64,000 nt of DNA from Bacteroidales bacterium. Lineage in GTDB: Bacteria > Bacteroidota > Bacteroidia > Bacteroidales > F082. The notes beneath the pieces were generated by a model that did no database searches, was not told the DNA's origin, and worked only from the letters and a program-made list of their open reading frames with translations. Made by a program: the position numbers and the translations under genes. Below, piece by piece: positions 63,318 through 64,000 of the stretch. The stretch's first letter is position 1. Each line of letters begins with the position of its first letter. The DNA lies in the NCBI GenBank assembly GCA_023229245.1, contig JALNZU010000020.1, positions 1-64,000 on the forward strand. The letters are read 5' to 3'.

Positions 63318-64000
63318 TAGAGTATCTGTGATGCACCTGTTGATGAGAAGGGTATTAAATCATGGATGAGTCCCCGTCAAAAACGGCTATCTTTCTATTT
63401 TTCTCGCCTAAGCAGAGGGTGTAGAATCCTTTTGAAGAACGTAGGAGATTTTTCCATCAGTTTCTTCGAAAGTATTTTTCTTACGTAGTGGTTTATAATT
63501 TCTATCAACTCATTTCCATGTTCACGCAAGGTCTTTCAGTGCTTTTGAACTGCTAGAAGCACTGAAAATATAAGATGATTTAGAGTTTTATGTACTTTAC
63601 CTTGATGGTAAGTACCAAAGACAAATGGGATGAACAATAGACCTCCCCGCCCGATCCGGTAGGGGTTTAATGATTTTCCGTGTTTTCAAATAAAGCATTG
63701 AGAACTATGAAGGATTTACTGATAGTGTACATTTCATGTTTTCTTCGGGTTGGGTGCGTGAGCCCGCATGAATGGGGAGCAGCGCCTGCCTGAAAAGACA
63801 AAAATGCTTGTAAATCTTGTAAGGCAGCCCACGATTATGTCGAGGGCTGTTTTTAGGTTGTATGGAGGACTGTGAAACAATATAAAACCAAGTTCATTCC
63901 ATTAACCTTCAGAAAACCCTTGATTTCAACTCCATACAACCGTAGCAAGCTTACTTAGATTTACGCATTTTTGTATTTGCGTGGTGGCCAATTCATTCAT
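63318..64000. other. Right-end region without a supported gene
   Basis: No convincing ORF. Contains an 11-bp inverted repeat (TTTCAGTGCTT at 63534-63544, AAGCACTGAAA at 63557-63567), a terminator-like CAGCCC...GGGCTGTTTTT at 63825-63854 on the plus strand, and a 12-bp inverted repeat at 63856-63941. A small RNA ending at the terminator-like hairpin is possible but not supported by a promoter or known family. Confidence 0.4.
63856..63941. repeat. 86-bp element bounded by 12-bp perfect inverted repeats
   Basis: GGTTGTATGGAG (63856-63867) and CTCCATACAACC (63930-63941) are perfect complements, with partial extension (GTGAAA/TTTCAA). The ends have the same GTT.../...AAC polarity as the cassette cores at 26-29 kb. 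It could be a hairpin RNA, a miniature element or an empty cassette. Confidence 0.5.

Noticed and set aside
63560..63855. Known structured RNA (6S, SRP RNA, tmRNA or RNase P) at the right end
   Set aside because: The characteristic conserved blocks of these RNAs are absent. Only a terminator-like hairpin is visible.

Overview
The window is chromosomal DNA of a member of the Bacteroidota. The evidence is consistent: almost every solid transcription start carries the phylum-specific -7 element TAnnTTTG, often with TTTG or TTG 17-23 bases upstream. Several proteins end in type IX secretion (T9SS) sorting domains. Families largely confined to the phylum are present (DUF4831, DUF3127, LruC, GEVED, long NusB, FKBP lipoproteins). 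No Shine-Dalgarno signals are evident at starts. The order or genus cannot be fixed from the sequence alone.

Layout. 1-23.9 kb is ordinary core genome: Tex, an S9 glutamyl-endopeptidase-like protease, a PP2A-like phosphatase, tRNA-Lys and tRNA-Asp facing each other across a shared terminator, a T9SS cargo protein, an AspT/YidE-type transporter, a glycosyltransferase fused to a degenerate sugar-phosphate transferase, NusB, a short DnaE, DUF4831 overlapping kdsA, a TIP30-like oxidoreductase, a cupin, DUF3127-EamA, exported MsrA, RarA and tRNA-Met.

24.1-29.8 kb is an A+T-rich accessory block. It holds a toxin-antitoxin pair with a frameshifted toxin, a GIY-YIG gene with a nonsense codon, a zinc-ribbon membrane protein, a possible pPIWI-associated nuclease and a LEM-3-type GIY-YIG protein, all on the minus strand. 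Three of these genes are bounded by short complementary ends (GTT... / ...AAC) and separated by hairpin-forming spacers. This is the layout expected of integron gene cassettes, yet no integrase is in the window. A ~270-bp repeat with a consensus promoter element lies upstream of three of the genes. This block is the most notable part of the window.

30-34.4 kb is nrnA followed by four consecutive FKBP-type prolyl isomerase lipoprotein genes, probably one operon. 34.8-37.8 kb is a lipoprotein gene translationally coupled to an LruC-domain surface protein. 38.1-40.2 kb is a tandem array of seven ~308-bp units with a nested duplication and a perfect 20-bp-arm hairpin. 40.3-56 kb carries two giant paralogous T9SS proteins (2737 and about 2232 aa) with duplicated upstream leaders and separate terminators. 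56.5 kb holds a transposase remnant. 56.9-60.4 kb is the sdhCAB operon (succinate dehydrogenase/fumarate reductase), and 60.5-63.3 kb holds two M24 aminopeptidase P genes. The last ~700 bases show no gene.

Together the core genes cover envelope biogenesis and export (KdsA, glycosyltransferase, FKBP folding factors, T9SS cargo), respiration, peptide turnover and DNA/RNA maintenance. The accessory block looks like a defence-type cassette cluster with partly decayed members.
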